Assembly: GCF_029504655.1 (NCBI RefSeq)
Contig: NZ_JAQFIL010000001.1
Coordinates: 6,887,001 to 6,951,000 of the forward strand
Length of the DNA stretch: 64,000 nt
Direction: 5' to 3'
From: Catalinimonas alkaloidigena
Lineage (GTDB): Bacteria > Bacteroidota > Bacteroidia > Cytophagales > Cyclobacteriaceae
Below the pieces are notes generated by a model that was not told where the DNA came from, did not search any database, and saw only the letters and a program-made list of their open reading frames with translations. How positions within the stretch are numbered: the stretch's first letter is position 1; the number at the start of each line of letters is the position of its first letter. Positions 52,484 through 62,600 of the stretch are shown here, piece by piece. A program made the position numbers and the translations under genes.

Positions 52484-54328
52484 TTAATTGACACTAAAAT
52501 CTCCTCTAAGGTTTCGGAGTCTTTTACGTACGTCAGCTATATACACACTTCCGGGATGTTCTCTTAAAAAGGTAGTATAAACTTCCATAGCTTTGTCTTC
52601 TTCCTGAAGTTGCTCCTCATAAATCTTTCCTGTCATGTATAAAGCATTATCCCCGAGTATATCATAGCCAAATGACTGTGTGATAATGCCTAAGTGATTC
52701 AGAGATTCATCAAAGTTACCAAGCTTCATATCTATACTGGCCATAAGCCAGTGTATCTCATCTGCCAGTTCATGGTTCTCGTAAAGATTGAGCATACTAT
52801 CCAGTTTCTCCAATGCTTCATCCTGTTTATTTTGAAATAACAGGAGTTCTACCTTAGCATAATCTTGCATCGCTGTCTCAGTGGTATCCAGCGCTGTATT
52901 ATTTTGTATTAACAGGCTGAGAGACATGGCATCATTAGCAATTTCTCTTGTAGTAGCAAGTTTAAGTACATCTAGGTGGCTCTGAGCTAGTTCAAACTCC
53001 CCTTTATAATAAGATAGTTTCGCATTCCTCAACTTGGCTTCATAGCCTACTGGTTCTTCTTTATAGTCTTTTTCCACCTGGGAATATAATAATGTAGATT
53101 CCCAAGGTTGATCAATGAGCAAGTAGATATCTCCCATATCCAGCTTGCATCTCGCCCTTAATTCTCTGCTGGCTTTAGGATGCTGAGCCACGGTATTTAA
53201 AGCTTCAATAGCCCTGTCTTTTTCATCCAGATAAAACGCATACAGTAATGCCTGACTACGCATGGCTTCTAAAGTCGCATGGCTTGGACCAATAGCCGAC
53301 TTGCTACTTTCATCTATGAAGTTCTGATAGTCTTCAATCAGCTTAATGATATCTTCCTGATCAACCGGATAACGATTCTTAACCATTTCTTCTCTGGCCT
53401 TGATCTTATATCTTCTTGCCGATACATAGCTAGAGGTTCTGGGATATTTTTCAATGATGTAATCGTACATCTTCAGGGCATTTTCGTAGTCCTGGTTTTC
53501 CAACGCTATGCCGGCCACATCCATGACTCTTTCTCCATCGGATCTGTTTCTTCTGTCTATAGCTCTGGCTTGCATAAAGGCTCCGTAAAAGTTTTTCTGC
53601 TGCAGGTTAATCCAGATGAGTAATTCATTGTACAACTGCTTATCTGGCTCTTCCTGAATTTTGTTAAGCAGCATATCAGACAGGCTTTGCAGATCTTCTT
53701 CCTCAGTCAGAATGTTTTGCAGTACATTCTTTACATAACTTATCCGGGCTTCATCTTCGTCGGCATACTTAAGATATTCCAGTACCATTTTATCTTTCTC
53801 ATTGATCCGACGGTATACATTGGCAAGTTCCAGAGCAAAAAGGTTGGGGTCATTGCTAGCTTGTCTCCCCTCTTCGTAGTAGTCAATAGCTTTTTCCAAC
53901 ATATCACTTTTGATAAAGTGGCCTGCCACAAGACGAATCTTATATGGATCAGACTGAACCTCATTGAGTACTTCATCAAAATATTTGTCAGCCTTTTCAT
54001 TATCTCCCATTCGTATCTGCAGGATGCCGGCATCCAGTCGGTAGATAATATTTTGGGGATATGACTTAAGGGCTTTGTTAACATATTTTTCTGCTTCATC
54101 CAGATAACCGTTGTTCACCAGCAGCCTGAAGTATCGGCCATGGATCACGGGTATCAATTTTTTCTTGTCTGCCAAATCGTCATATATCGACTTAGCTTTT
54201 TCTACTTCTCCTTTATCATCGTATTGCTGGGCAAGTTCTATTTGCTCCTCATCTTGCGCTTGTACTGAGAAAGCTAAAATAGTCGATAACAAAAGAATAA
54301 CAAATGTTAGAGGTTGATTTATTTTCAT
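52484..54328 (-). CDS. TPR-repeat exported protein
   Basis: 614 residues with a signal peptide (about 1-24, FAFSVQAQ) and tetratricopeptide repeats through most of its length (for example AQQYDDKGEVEKAKSIYDDLADKKK, NALYMTGKIYEEQLQEEDKAMEVYTTFLREHPGSVYIADVRKRL, a YbgF-like end). A periplasmic scaffold for protein complexes; partner unknown. It lies directly upstream of the proposed origin. Confidence 0.88.
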   Translation of the reverse strand: MKINQPLTFVILLLSTILAFSVQAQDEEQIELAQQYDDKGEVEKAKSIYDDLADKKKLIPVIHGRYFRLLVNNGYLDEAEKYVNKALKSYPQNIIYRLDAGILQIRMGDNEKADKYFDEVLNEVQSDPYKIRLVAGHFIKSDMLEKAIDYYEEGRQASNDPNLFALELANVYRRINEKDKMVLEYLKYADEDEARISYVKNVLQNILTEEEDLQSLSDMLLNKIQEEPDKQLYNELLIWINLQQKNFYGAFMQARAIDRRNRSDGERVMDVAGIALENQDYENALKMYDYIIEKYPRTSSYVSARRYKIKAREEMVKNRYPVDQEDIIKLIEDYQNFIDESSKSAIGPSHATLEAMRSQALLYAFYLDEKDRAIEALNTVAQHPKASRELRARCKLDMGDIYLLIDQPWESTLLYSQVEKDYKEEPVGYEAKLRNAKLSYYKGEFELAQSHLDVLKLATTREIANDAMSLSLLIQNNTALDTTETAMQDYAKVELLLFQNKQDEALEKLDSMLNLYENHELADEIHWLMASIDMKLGNFDESLNHLGIITQSFGYDILGDNALYMTGKIYEEQLQEEDKAMEVYTTFLREHPGSVYIADVRKRLRNLRGDFSVN

Positions 54329-54744
54329 GAGTCTTAAGTTATGGATTCTAACCTATTCACTAACATACTATATTATCGAAAGATTATTTAAATCGAACTA
54401 TTATTATTTATTACTGTGTGAATAAGTGGAAAACTCTGAATAGGCCCGGTTGTTATCCACGGGCTTTCATAACCTATTCGATTATTTCGAGGTTATTAAC
54501 ACACTTATCCACAACTAATAATCTGATTTACAGTAAGTTATAAAGTTTTTTGTAAAATGTTAACTAATATGTGAATAACTTTTTCGGTGATTAACAGTGT
54601 GTATAACATTGTTAATAATTATTCTTTAACTGTTAATAGGGTTGGATTGAGTTACAGAAAAAGTTATCGAGTGAATAACTCTGTTATTTTCCACATCGAA
54701 TACCCTGGGTATCCACATGTTATTCACTCGATATTGTGGATAAC
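54329..54744. other. Probable chromosomal replication origin oriC
   Basis: A 416-base AT-rich gap with ten 9-mers matching or nearly matching the DnaA box TTATNCACA. Perfect or consensus-class copies: 54505-54513 (+) and 54735-54743 (-), TTATCCACA; 54417-54425 and 54570-54578 (-), TTATTCACA; 54598-54606 (-), TTATACACA. One-mismatch copies: 54453-54461, 54670-54678, 54687-54695, 54709-54717, 54720-54728. Between 54600 and 54660 the sequence is AT-rich, suiting unwinding. Nested dyads occur at 54665-54733. Nearby mnmG (gidA) is a classic origin neighbour. dnaA itself is not adjacent. Confidence 0.88.
54665..54733. repeat. Nested inverted repeats inside oriC
   Basis: A perfect 15-base arm pair, TATCGAGTGAATAAC (54665-54679) and GTTATTCACTCGATA (54719-54733), encloses ATACCC-T-GGGTAT (54700-54712). 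Each outer arm contains a DnaA-type box (TTATTCACT form), so it would bring two boxes together in mirror orientation. Confidence 0.8.
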
Positions 54745-56799
54745 TTAAAAGGATAAGTTGATTTCACGGGTCCAGTTAGCCCTTAAATCAATTACTTCTT
54801 CTTCTGTATAAAAGTAGATGGGCTCTGAGTTTCGATTCTCAAGTATGTTAGCTTTGTCCCATTGACCATTCAGATTTTCGTCTACCAGTATACGAAGATG
54901 GTATTCGCCGGGTGTAATAAGTGTAAAGGAATATGAACTATTGGCAGGCTGTGTCTCCTCTACAACTTCGTAGTTACTATTCAATAGCTGTATAGTGTAG
55001 CGTTCGTATTCAGTAGAAACAGTACCAGTAATTGTACCATTTTCAGATGGTTTTTTGAAATTGAATCTTTGAATTACCCGTTGGCTACTGTCATTTTCAA
55101 TAGACATAAAACTACCGGCTGATATATACAGTACTAAAGGTTTGAGTGTGTTTAGCAATTCTTCACGCTCATAGGTTTGGGAGACAAATTTTTCTTTACT
55201 TATATCGAGTGTATCTGCCAGCTGAGACAAGATGCTATTCATGATGTTGACATCTTCTATTTGCTTCAAACTGTCATTTATTGGTTGTAAGGAAGACATA
55301 CTTTGTGCTAAAATATTAAAGTAGTTTAGTCTTTGCTCTGCCTCATCTGTTGCTTGCAGGCTGTCCAGATACAAACGATTTTGATTTTGTAATTCAATAA
55401 ATAAGGTACTATCTCTTTCCTGAAGATAGGAAATTAATGAATCTACCAATTGATTCTTATTGAGCTCCTTCTGTATACTTACTTTGTCAAGACGATCATT
55501 CCAATTTAATAGTTCATCGTAATTAAGATCAAGGTAAAAGAGTGTATCGTAGCTTAATAGTATACTGTCTGTGATTACTTTTGCGATAGGTTTACTAAAT
55601 TCAATATTTGTATTTATATTATTTTTTATATCACTTTTTGATGAAATATTCTGTCTCAGCTGCTCTTTCTCTCTGCGAGTCTCAGTAAACCTAATGTAGA
55701 GAGTATCTAAGGTAGTTTGTCCTACAGAATCCTGAACGCTAAGAAAACTTCTCAAGCTATCTTGTTCAATGGTTTTATATAAGCGAATAGTTTTATGGTT
55801 ATCCTGGAAATTACTGTATACATGTCTTATAGTATCCTTTGGTAATTCCGGATTGAGGGAATCTAAATATTGAAGAGAACTTTCTTCCAAATCATCTTGA
55901 TCCACAGTAAGCTCGTAGTCCATCAATCCTTTATTAGTTTTGATCTCAAAATATTTTCCATTGGCACGGGCACTTTGAACTTCTATTGGTCTTACGTCTT
56001 GGTTAAATAATTGTAAATCTACCGTCTTCCCGTACAAAGTTTTCTGAGGTAGTAAGGTGCTATCTTTTACACCTGTAGATAATGAGTCGGGTGGAATAAT
56101 AGGGTTAGCATCTTCGGGAAGAAGGGCTATAGGTTCTGCTTTAAATCCGAAAGCTTCAGTATTTGAATCAATTTTCAGGTTATTATTCTTATCGTTATAA
56201 GCAAATATCTTATAAGTGCCTACTTTGATATAGCGGATAGCATAATTCCCTTCCTCATCTGTTTTAGTGAGGTACATTGGAGGATCCTCAAATGGAGTTA
56301 AAGTATCACCTTCTGGATATAGTGCGACTAATACATCTTCACTAGCTTTGTTAGTGAGCAACTCTGTTACTTTCCCTTGTACCTGAAAAGAATCAATTTG
56401 ACTCCCGGTGCTAAATGCCATGACGATATTATTAGCAGGGTTCTGCTCAGAAATATCTTTGACCGCATCTCTGAAGTTGAAAGTATAAGTAGTATTTTCC
56501 TGTAGATCTTCATTTAATTCTACAACTACCGATTGTCGATTTACATAGAAGTCAAAATCCTCTACAGGTGGATTAATAATAATATCTTGCTTGAGCGATC
56601 TTGCTTCTACGTACTCATCAAATTCAAGGTAAACTTCATCGTCATCAAAATTAACTGCTTCCAAAGGAGGATACATATTGACCAATGTAGGAGGAATAGT
56701 ATCTCTTGGGCCTCCAGTAGGTACTCCTCTTCGTGCACATGAGCCGATAGCAATTAAAGTAATCCAAAAAATACAAAGCCAAATATTTTTTACTTTCAT
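54745..56799 (-). CDS. Ig-like (Big_5-type) domain lipoprotein
   Basis: 684 residues with a lipoprotein signal (LIAIGSCARRG, Cys near 21). Residues about 33-130 are an Ig-like domain of the Big_5 form (DTIPPTLVNMYPPLEAVNFDDDEVYLEFDEYVEARSLKQ...TYTFNFRDAVKDISEQNPANN). A second beta domain (about 137-220) and a long charged middle (about 380-540) follow, then a final beta domain with a YTIQLLNSNYEVVEE/GEYHLRILVDENLNGQWD pattern. Probably a surface or periplasmic structural protein of Bacteroidota. Role unknown. Confidence 0.85.
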   Translation of the reverse strand: MKVKNIWLCIFWITLIAIGSCARRGVPTGGPRDTIPPTLVNMYPPLEAVNFDDDEVYLEFDEYVEARSLKQDIIINPPVEDFDFYVNRQSVVVELNEDLQENTTYTFNFRDAVKDISEQNPANNIVMAFSTGSQIDSFQVQGKVTELLTNKASEDVLVALYPEGDTLTPFEDPPMYLTKTDEEGNYAIRYIKVGTYKIFAYNDKNNNLKIDSNTEAFGFKAEPIALLPEDANPIIPPDSLSTGVKDSTLLPQKTLYGKTVDLQLFNQDVRPIEVQSARANGKYFEIKTNKGLMDYELTVDQDDLEESSLQYLDSLNPELPKDTIRHVYSNFQDNHKTIRLYKTIEQDSLRSFLSVQDSVGQTTLDTLYIRFTETRREKEQLRQNISSKSDIKNNINTNIEFSKPIAKVITDSILLSYDTLFYLDLNYDELLNWNDRLDKVSIQKELNKNQLVDSLISYLQERDSTLFIELQNQNRLYLDSLQATDEAEQRLNYFNILAQSMSSLQPINDSLKQIEDVNIMNSILSQLADTLDISKEKFVSQTYEREELLNTLKPLVLYISAGSFMSIENDSSQRVIQRFNFKKPSENGTITGTVSTEYERYTIQLLNSNYEVVEETQPANSSYSFTLITPGEYHLRILVDENLNGQWDKANILENRNSEPIYFYTEEEVIDLRANWTREINLSF

Positions 56800-56825
56800 G
56801 ATTTTCTATTTCCAACTAAAATAAA

Positions 56826-56861
56826 AAAGTGCCTGTTTTTAACGCTTAAAACAGGCACTTT
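56826..56861 (-). terminator. Terminator of mnmG
   Basis: AAAGTGCCTGTTTT (56826-56839) pairs perfectly with AAAACAGGCACTTT (56848-56861), an 8-base loop between, followed on the minus strand by a T-run. It lies 23 bases after the mnmG stop. Confidence 0.85.
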
Positions 56862-56883
56862 GTATGTCAAAACACGAATTATC

Positions 56884-58746
56884 TTATTTACCCAAATATA
56901 TCATTATTATGGATATGTCGGCTGGAGATACACCACTAATTCTGGAAGCTTGTCCTATAGTAGCCGGCCTGATACGGTTAAGTTTTTCGGTAGCTTCAGC
57001 AGATAAAGCTTTTACTTTAGCATAGTCAAAACCCTCAGGTATCCTATAGTTTTCCAGGCTCTCCACTTTCTCAGCATGCGCTCTTTCTTTCTCCAGGTAA
57101 GTTTCGTATTTGGTTAATATTTCTACCTGGTCTAATACTTCCTGATTATAAGCAGAAAAATATGCATCCAGCTCACTATCCAGTTTTCTTAATTTTGCTA
57201 TACCTATTTCTGGCCGCTTAAGTAGTTTCTGGATAGAAATTTTTTCTTTGAGCATGGCGGTATTGAGTTCGCACAGGCCTTCGTTATGCTCTTTGGGTGA
57301 AGCTCTGAGATCTTTGATCTCTTCCATTACCCTCTCGATATCTCTGCGTTTGTCGTAGACTTTGGAAAGACGCTCGTCCTCAATCAGACCTAATTTATGG
57401 GCTTTCTCACTTAGTCTGAGGTCAGCATTATCTTGTCTTAATAGTAGGCGAAACTCTGCGCGGGAAGTAAACATTCTGTACGGTTCCTCGGTACCTTTAT
57501 TTACCAGATCATCAATCAAAACTCCGATATAGGCTTCGGAACGTTTTAAAATAAATGCTTCTTTTTCATTTACCTTATTGTGTGCATTGATGCCCGCCAT
57601 CATACCTTGACAGGCTGCCTCCTCATATCCTGTGGTACCATTGATTTGCCCGGCAAAGAATAGGTTTTGAATCAGCTTGGTTTCTAATGATAAGGTGAGT
57701 TGAGTAGGAGGAAAATAGTCGTATTCAATAGCGTAACCAGGTCGAAAGAGTTTAGCTTTTTCAAAACCTGGTATCTGTTGAATTGCTTTGTATTGCACAT
57801 CTTCCGGCAATGAGGTTGAAAAACCATTGACATAGACTTCTACCGTTTTCCAGCCTTCCGGTTCTACAAAAATTTGATGTCTATCCCTTTCTTTGAATCT
57901 GTTAATTTTATCTTCTATGGAAGGACAGTATCTTGGGCCCTGCCCTCTTATCCTACCGTTAAACATTGGAGAACGATCAAAACCTGTTTCCAGAATTTCG
58001 TGCACATTAAGATTGGTATAAGTAATATGGCAGCTTCTCTGCACCTCAGGTGGTGTGGTATCTGTAAATGAAAATTTTCCAGGGTCTTCGTCCCCCTTTT
58101 GTTCTTCCATTTTTGAGTAGTCGAGCGACCTCCCATCTACTCTGGGAGGGGTTCCGGTTTTCATTCTTCCGGATTCAAAACCTAATTTTTGCAGTTGTTC
58201 TGTTATACCTTTAGATGCTCTCTCTCCGGAGCGCCCCCCTCCCATTTGCTTTTCGCCAATATGGATCAAGCCATTAAGAAATGTTCCATTGGTTAACACT
58301 ACAGACTTAGCTTTAATCTCCAGGCCTATGCTTGTCTTGACGCCTACTACTTTATCTTTTTCTACCAAGATGCCTGTGACCATTTCTTGCCAGAAGTCTA
58401 AGTTTGGTATGCCTTCCAAAGCTGTTCTCCACTCTTCACTAAACCTCATTCTGTCGTTTTGTGTGCGTGGGCTCCACATCGCTGGTCCTTTTGAACGGTT
58501 AAGCATTCTGAACTGTATCATAGACTTATCCGATACTATTCCTGAATAGCCCCCAAGCGCATCTATTTCTCTTACAATTTGCCCTTTCGCAACTCCTCCC
58601 ATTGCCGGGTTACAAGACATTTGACCTATCTTGGCCATGTCCATAGTAATGAGTAAAGTTTTTGAGCCCATTTTTGCAGATGCAGCTGCCGCTTCGTTTC
58701 CGGCGTGCCCTGCTCCTACTACGATCACATCGTATTCTTGAAACAT
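56884..58746 (-). CDS. mnmG: tRNA uridine-5-carboxymethylaminomethyl synthesis enzyme MnmG (GidA)
   Basis: 620 residues; with MnmE it modifies wobble U34 of several tRNAs using FAD. The FAD-binding GAGHAGNEAAAASAKMG begins at residue 11. SCNPAMGGVAKGQIVREIDALGG, RMLNRSKGPAMWSPRTQ, the second GGRSGERA site and FFAGQINGTTGYEEAACQG are intact. Its position beside the proposed oriC is common in bacteria. Preceded by ybeY on the same strand with a 36-base gap. Confidence 0.97.
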   Translation of the reverse strand: MFQEYDVIVVGAGHAGNEAAAASAKMGSKTLLITMDMAKIGQMSCNPAMGGVAKGQIVREIDALGGYSGIVSDKSMIQFRMLNRSKGPAMWSPRTQNDRMRFSEEWRTALEGIPNLDFWQEMVTGILVEKDKVVGVKTSIGLEIKAKSVVLTNGTFLNGLIHIGEKQMGGGRSGERASKGITEQLQKLGFESGRMKTGTPPRVDGRSLDYSKMEEQKGDEDPGKFSFTDTTPPEVQRSCHITYTNLNVHEILETGFDRSPMFNGRIRGQGPRYCPSIEDKINRFKERDRHQIFVEPEGWKTVEVYVNGFSTSLPEDVQYKAIQQIPGFEKAKLFRPGYAIEYDYFPPTQLTLSLETKLIQNLFFAGQINGTTGYEEAACQGMMAGINAHNKVNEKEAFILKRSEAYIGVLIDDLVNKGTEEPYRMFTSRAEFRLLLRQDNADLRLSEKAHKLGLIEDERLSKVYDKRRDIERVMEEIKDLRASPKEHNEGLCELNTAMLKEKISIQKLLKRPEIGIAKLRKLDSELDAYFSAYNQEVLDQVEILTKYETYLEKERAHAEKVESLENYRIPEGFDYAKVKALSAEATEKLNRIRPATIGQASRISGVSPADISIIMIYLGK

Positions 58747-58782
58747 AGGAAAATAAAATTTAAAAACGTTTCACGTGGAACG

Positions 58783-59220
58783 TTACTTATCTATGTGGAA
58801 ATCCTGAAAGTACAAATCTAGGTATTTGTCTTCCATCTTCCTCATGGTACTTTTAGAAAAAGTGTCTTTATCATCATATCCCATTAAGTGTAAAGCACCA
58901 TGAATAATAACTCTCAACAACTCATGAAAGAAAGTAGTTTGTTCAGACTGTGAATTATCATCAACTCTTTCAATGCTAATAAAAATATCGCCATCTAAAG
59001 ACAAGGAAAATTCACTATTATCAAAAGTGATAATATCGGTGAAATAGTCATGTTGAAGATAGAGAATATTAATCTGAAGCAAATAAGCATCAGAACAAAA
59101 AATGTAATTGAGGTTTTCCAGCGTGTACCCTTCATTCAAAATAGCCTTTTCAATCCAGGGAATAGCAGGAGAAAGAATGGAGTGATTGAAATCTACCTCT
59201 TCAGTAAAAAAATGAATCAA
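58783..59220 (-). CDS. ybeY: Endoribonuclease YbeY (rRNA maturation)
   Basis: 145 residues; a single-strand endoribonuclease in 16S rRNA processing and ribosome quality control. The motif HGALHLMGYDDKDT shows the first two zinc His, but the usual third (GYDH) is replaced by Asp (GYDD), which is normal in Bacteroidota. It is the fourth gene of a minus-strand run. Confidence 0.92.
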   Translation of the reverse strand: MIHFFTEEVDFNHSILSPAIPWIEKAILNEGYTLENLNYIFCSDAYLLQINILYLQHDYFTDIITFDNSEFSLSLDGDIFISIERVDDNSQSEQTTFFHELLRVIIHGALHLMGYDDKDTFSKSTMRKMEDKYLDLYFQDFHIDK

Positions 59221-59236
59221 TACCAGTAATTTACTT

Positions 59237-59638
59237 TTAGTTGATATAAAATACTAATTCGACAATTTGACCATTGTTAAGGAATTTTACCTCATCACAT
59301 AAGTGCTTCATTAAGAAGATGCCTCTGCCTCCGGGAGTTTCAATGTTTTCAGGAGACGTGGGGTCAGGAAGGTTTTCAAAATCAAAACCCTCACCTTCAT
59401 CTTTTACAGTGAAGTGAATAGCATCTTCCTGTAGTGCAAGAGAGAGGCTGACGTTTTTTTTGGCATCACCCTGATTGCCATGCCGAATAGCGTTATGAAC
59501 TGATTCAGTAACCGCTATCATGATATTTCCATAAATATCATCATTCAAATTAAAGCGTTCTTTGGCATTGTCTATGAAGCTCTCAATCATACGGATGTTT
59601 TCAGAAAGAGAGGGGATTTCAATGTTTATGGAGTTCAT
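59237..59638 (-). CDS. ATP-binding protein, RsbW/anti-sigma-kinase-like (GHKL fold)
   Basis: 133 residues with the HATPase_c boxes of the RsbW/SpoIIAB family: N-box ESVHNAIRHGNQG, G1 DEGEGFDF and G2 GGRGIFLMKHLCDEV. Such proteins phosphorylate anti-anti-sigma factors or act in partner switching. No sigma factor or STAS protein lies next to it. It starts three bases after the DUF4175 gene stop, so they are co-transcribed. Confidence 0.88.
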   Translation of the reverse strand: MNSINIEIPSLSENIRMIESFIDNAKERFNLNDDIYGNIMIAVTESVHNAIRHGNQGDAKKNVSLSLALQEDAIHFTVKDEGEGFDFENLPDPTSPENIETPGGRGIFLMKHLCDEVKFLNNGQIVELVFYIN

Positions 59639-59641
59639 TCT

Positions 59642-62600
59642 TTATTTTGAATTATTGTTTAATCGTTGGAAATACTTATTAGCCTCATTTTTATAATACG
59701 GATTTAATCGTACAGGGACTGTTTTTAGGAGTTCTATTTCTTGTTTTTTTGCTTTAATATATTCCTCAAAGCTTTCAGATGCTTTGCGTTCATAATCGCT
59801 CTTAGCGGTTTCTCCTTTTCGTTCATCATCAAGTTCCTGTTCACGCATGGATTTTTCTACTTCTAACAAACGTGTCATAATTTCTTTCTGACGCTCTATC
59901 AGTTCAGAAGTTAACTTTTTGTTGACCAAGTCTGTTTCGGTCTCTTCCATTTTCTTAGAAAGTTCGTCTCCAGCACCTCCACCACCCTCTTCATCTGAAT
60001 CTTTCATCTCCTGCATCATCTTCCGGATTTTCTCTTGTTCTGCTGCCAATTTAGCAAGTTCTTCAGAAAGTGCCCTTCCGGATTTTCCACTTTTGCGGAG
60101 CTGATCAATCTGTTCATTTAGTTGACGCTGTAATTCGCTCATGTTCATATTTTGCTGAGACTGACCTGGTTTTTTCTGAGGATTGCCCATAGCATCAGCC
60201 ATTTGCTGCTGCATTTGACTGAGTACATCATTAAGTAATAGTGCTAAATTATTCATTGAGGTCATAGTAAACTGCTGCTTACTGATGGCTTTATATTGCT
60301 GCCTTTCTTTTAATGCCTCCATGCTTTCTTCCATATATTGATTCATGTCTTTCACTTCACGAGTGATAAAGGACTGAATTTGAAATACCCTTTCGGCAAG
60401 GGATAAAAGACTATCTTCAATAATCTGTGCATCATCTCTAATTTTGAGTTGCTCCTGAGATAAATCAATAAAGCGTGGGTCATTTTGTTTTACATCCCGA
60501 AAGGACTTCATGATGTCTTCCTGATCGAAAGAAAGCGTAATCAAATTATCTAAGATATTACGTAGGTTATCCATGTTTTCCTGCAACATTTCCATCTCCA
60601 TGCTCTGCTGCATCTGCTGCATCTTTTGCGCCATTTTTTTCATCTGCTGGGCGCTGTTTTTTTGTGACTGCTGGGCCTTCTTACGTTTCCCTTGATCAAG
60701 AGATTCTTTAGCTTTTTGTTGTTCTTCCTGAATTTGCTGCTTCTCCTCAGACATGTCCTGCATTGGGGCAGGGTTTTTCAGGTCCTGGTTAAGTTGCTCG
60801 AGTTCATCCATTTCCTTTTGAAATTCATCAAACTCCTCATTGAGCTGTTCTTGCTGCTCGCTCAGTTCCTCTGTACTGTTTTCCTTATTTTCAGACGCTT
60901 CACCAAGCTTTTCCTGCTCTTCGGCTTTTTCAGAAAGCTCGTCCTCAAGTTCCTCTAACTTCATGTCGAACTTCATTCTTTTGAACAACTCAAGGCTACG
61001 CTCAAGCTCTTCTTCCAGATTTTGTTCCTTATCGCCCAGTTCTCTGAGCTTATTCTGAATTTTATCAAGCTCTGCTTGTTCTTCAAGCATTTTTTGAAGC
61101 TCCTCGTATAGTTTCTTCGTTTCTTCATCTAATAGTTCCTCCATCAGATTTTGCAGCTGATTAATTTTTTCCTGCATCTCTTCTGATTGCTGGTTGAACT
61201 GCTCACGCTTCATATTGGTGGCTTCGTTCTGCTCTTTTAGCTCCTGCAACTCTTTTTCCAACGCTTGTCTTCTTTTGATAATGTCTTCAAGCTTTTGTTT
61301 TTCCTGCCAGGAGAGTTCTTTTTTACCTCTCAGTTTTTTCTCCACATCTTCAATTTCTTTTTTAAGCTGCTCTGCCTGCTGAACAGTCTTGCTGATTTGC
61401 GTTTGTGTTTGTTCAGAAGATTTGTTGAGGCTTTCTTTTATAGCCTTGCGATCAGGAATGCTGAATACATATGAAGAAGTTTTAGAGGCCTTATAACCAT
61501 TGACAGCATCATTATCCCATACCTGCAGGAAATAGCGAATTTTATCACCCGGTTGTAGGTTGAAGCTATCAATTTGCCATTGGTGGTAATAACTTTGGTT
61601 GTTTTGCCTGGTGTCTAAACCCAGGTTCAACCTTTGATAATTTCCTTCAGCTTTGTTTCCATCATCTGCTTTTTCAAATTTGTAATAAAGTGCCAATTGG
61701 GTGAGACCGTAATCGTCTGATACATTTCCACCTAATACCAAAAACTGATACATGGTAGTATCCTGAAATTGCTCAAGACTTATTTTAGGATGCTGATCAG
61801 GGATGACATCCAGGAAATAGCGAATATTCTGTTTGTTAGAGCTGTACTCATTCTTAAGGTCAATTTGATAATGATCCGCTTGAAAAATTTGCTTCTCAAA
61901 TGAGAATACTTGATCTGCCTCTTCCTCTAGTTTATATGACTCCTCTTGTTCAACAAAAGTGAGGTGCATGCTATCTGAAGCGAGTGCATTAAACTTCCAG
62001 GTTACTTCGGTGCCCTCCGGTACTTGCAGGTTTCCAACATTATTCAAGCGCTTATCTTCTTTACCCAAATAATCAGGATAGTTAAGGAAAACACTAAAAT
62101 CTTTCAGATTAGGCCGTTCCACTACATTGACATTATATTCTTGTGTGCTAAAACCAGCAGCCTCAATAGAAAAGCTGACATCACGTTGAATATTCTGGAA
62201 GTTATATTGAAAGATGCCTGCTTCATTAGAAGACATACGAAACTTGCGACCTGCAGTAATAAGATAGACTTTATCAGGCATGGCATCCCCTTCAATGGCT
62301 AAATCAACGGAGAAGTCTTCATTTTTAAATGCCAGTAAAGTTTCGGTTTGGAGATGGAAAGTAAAGGGCGCTTCAGGTACAAACTCCTTATTAAAGTTGA
62401 CCAGACGTTCATTGCTCTCAGAAAATAATTGGGGTATAGAAACGAACAGGAAAAGAACCAATATTGCGGGTATTGCCAGGTATTTGATGTACTTGAGATT
62501 ATCCTTTAGATTGATGGCTACGGGGAAAGAAACAACAGAAATTTGCTGAGTCTTTTGGGCTATACTTGCACTTAATAAGGTATTATCAACATCAGTATTT

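Noticed and set aside
60692..61474. Several Leu/Phe/Ser-rich plus-strand ORFs opposite DUF4175
   Set aside because: They are the antisense of the Glu/Lys/Gln-rich coiled coil, which naturally yields Leu/Phe/Ser runs that look like membrane segments.
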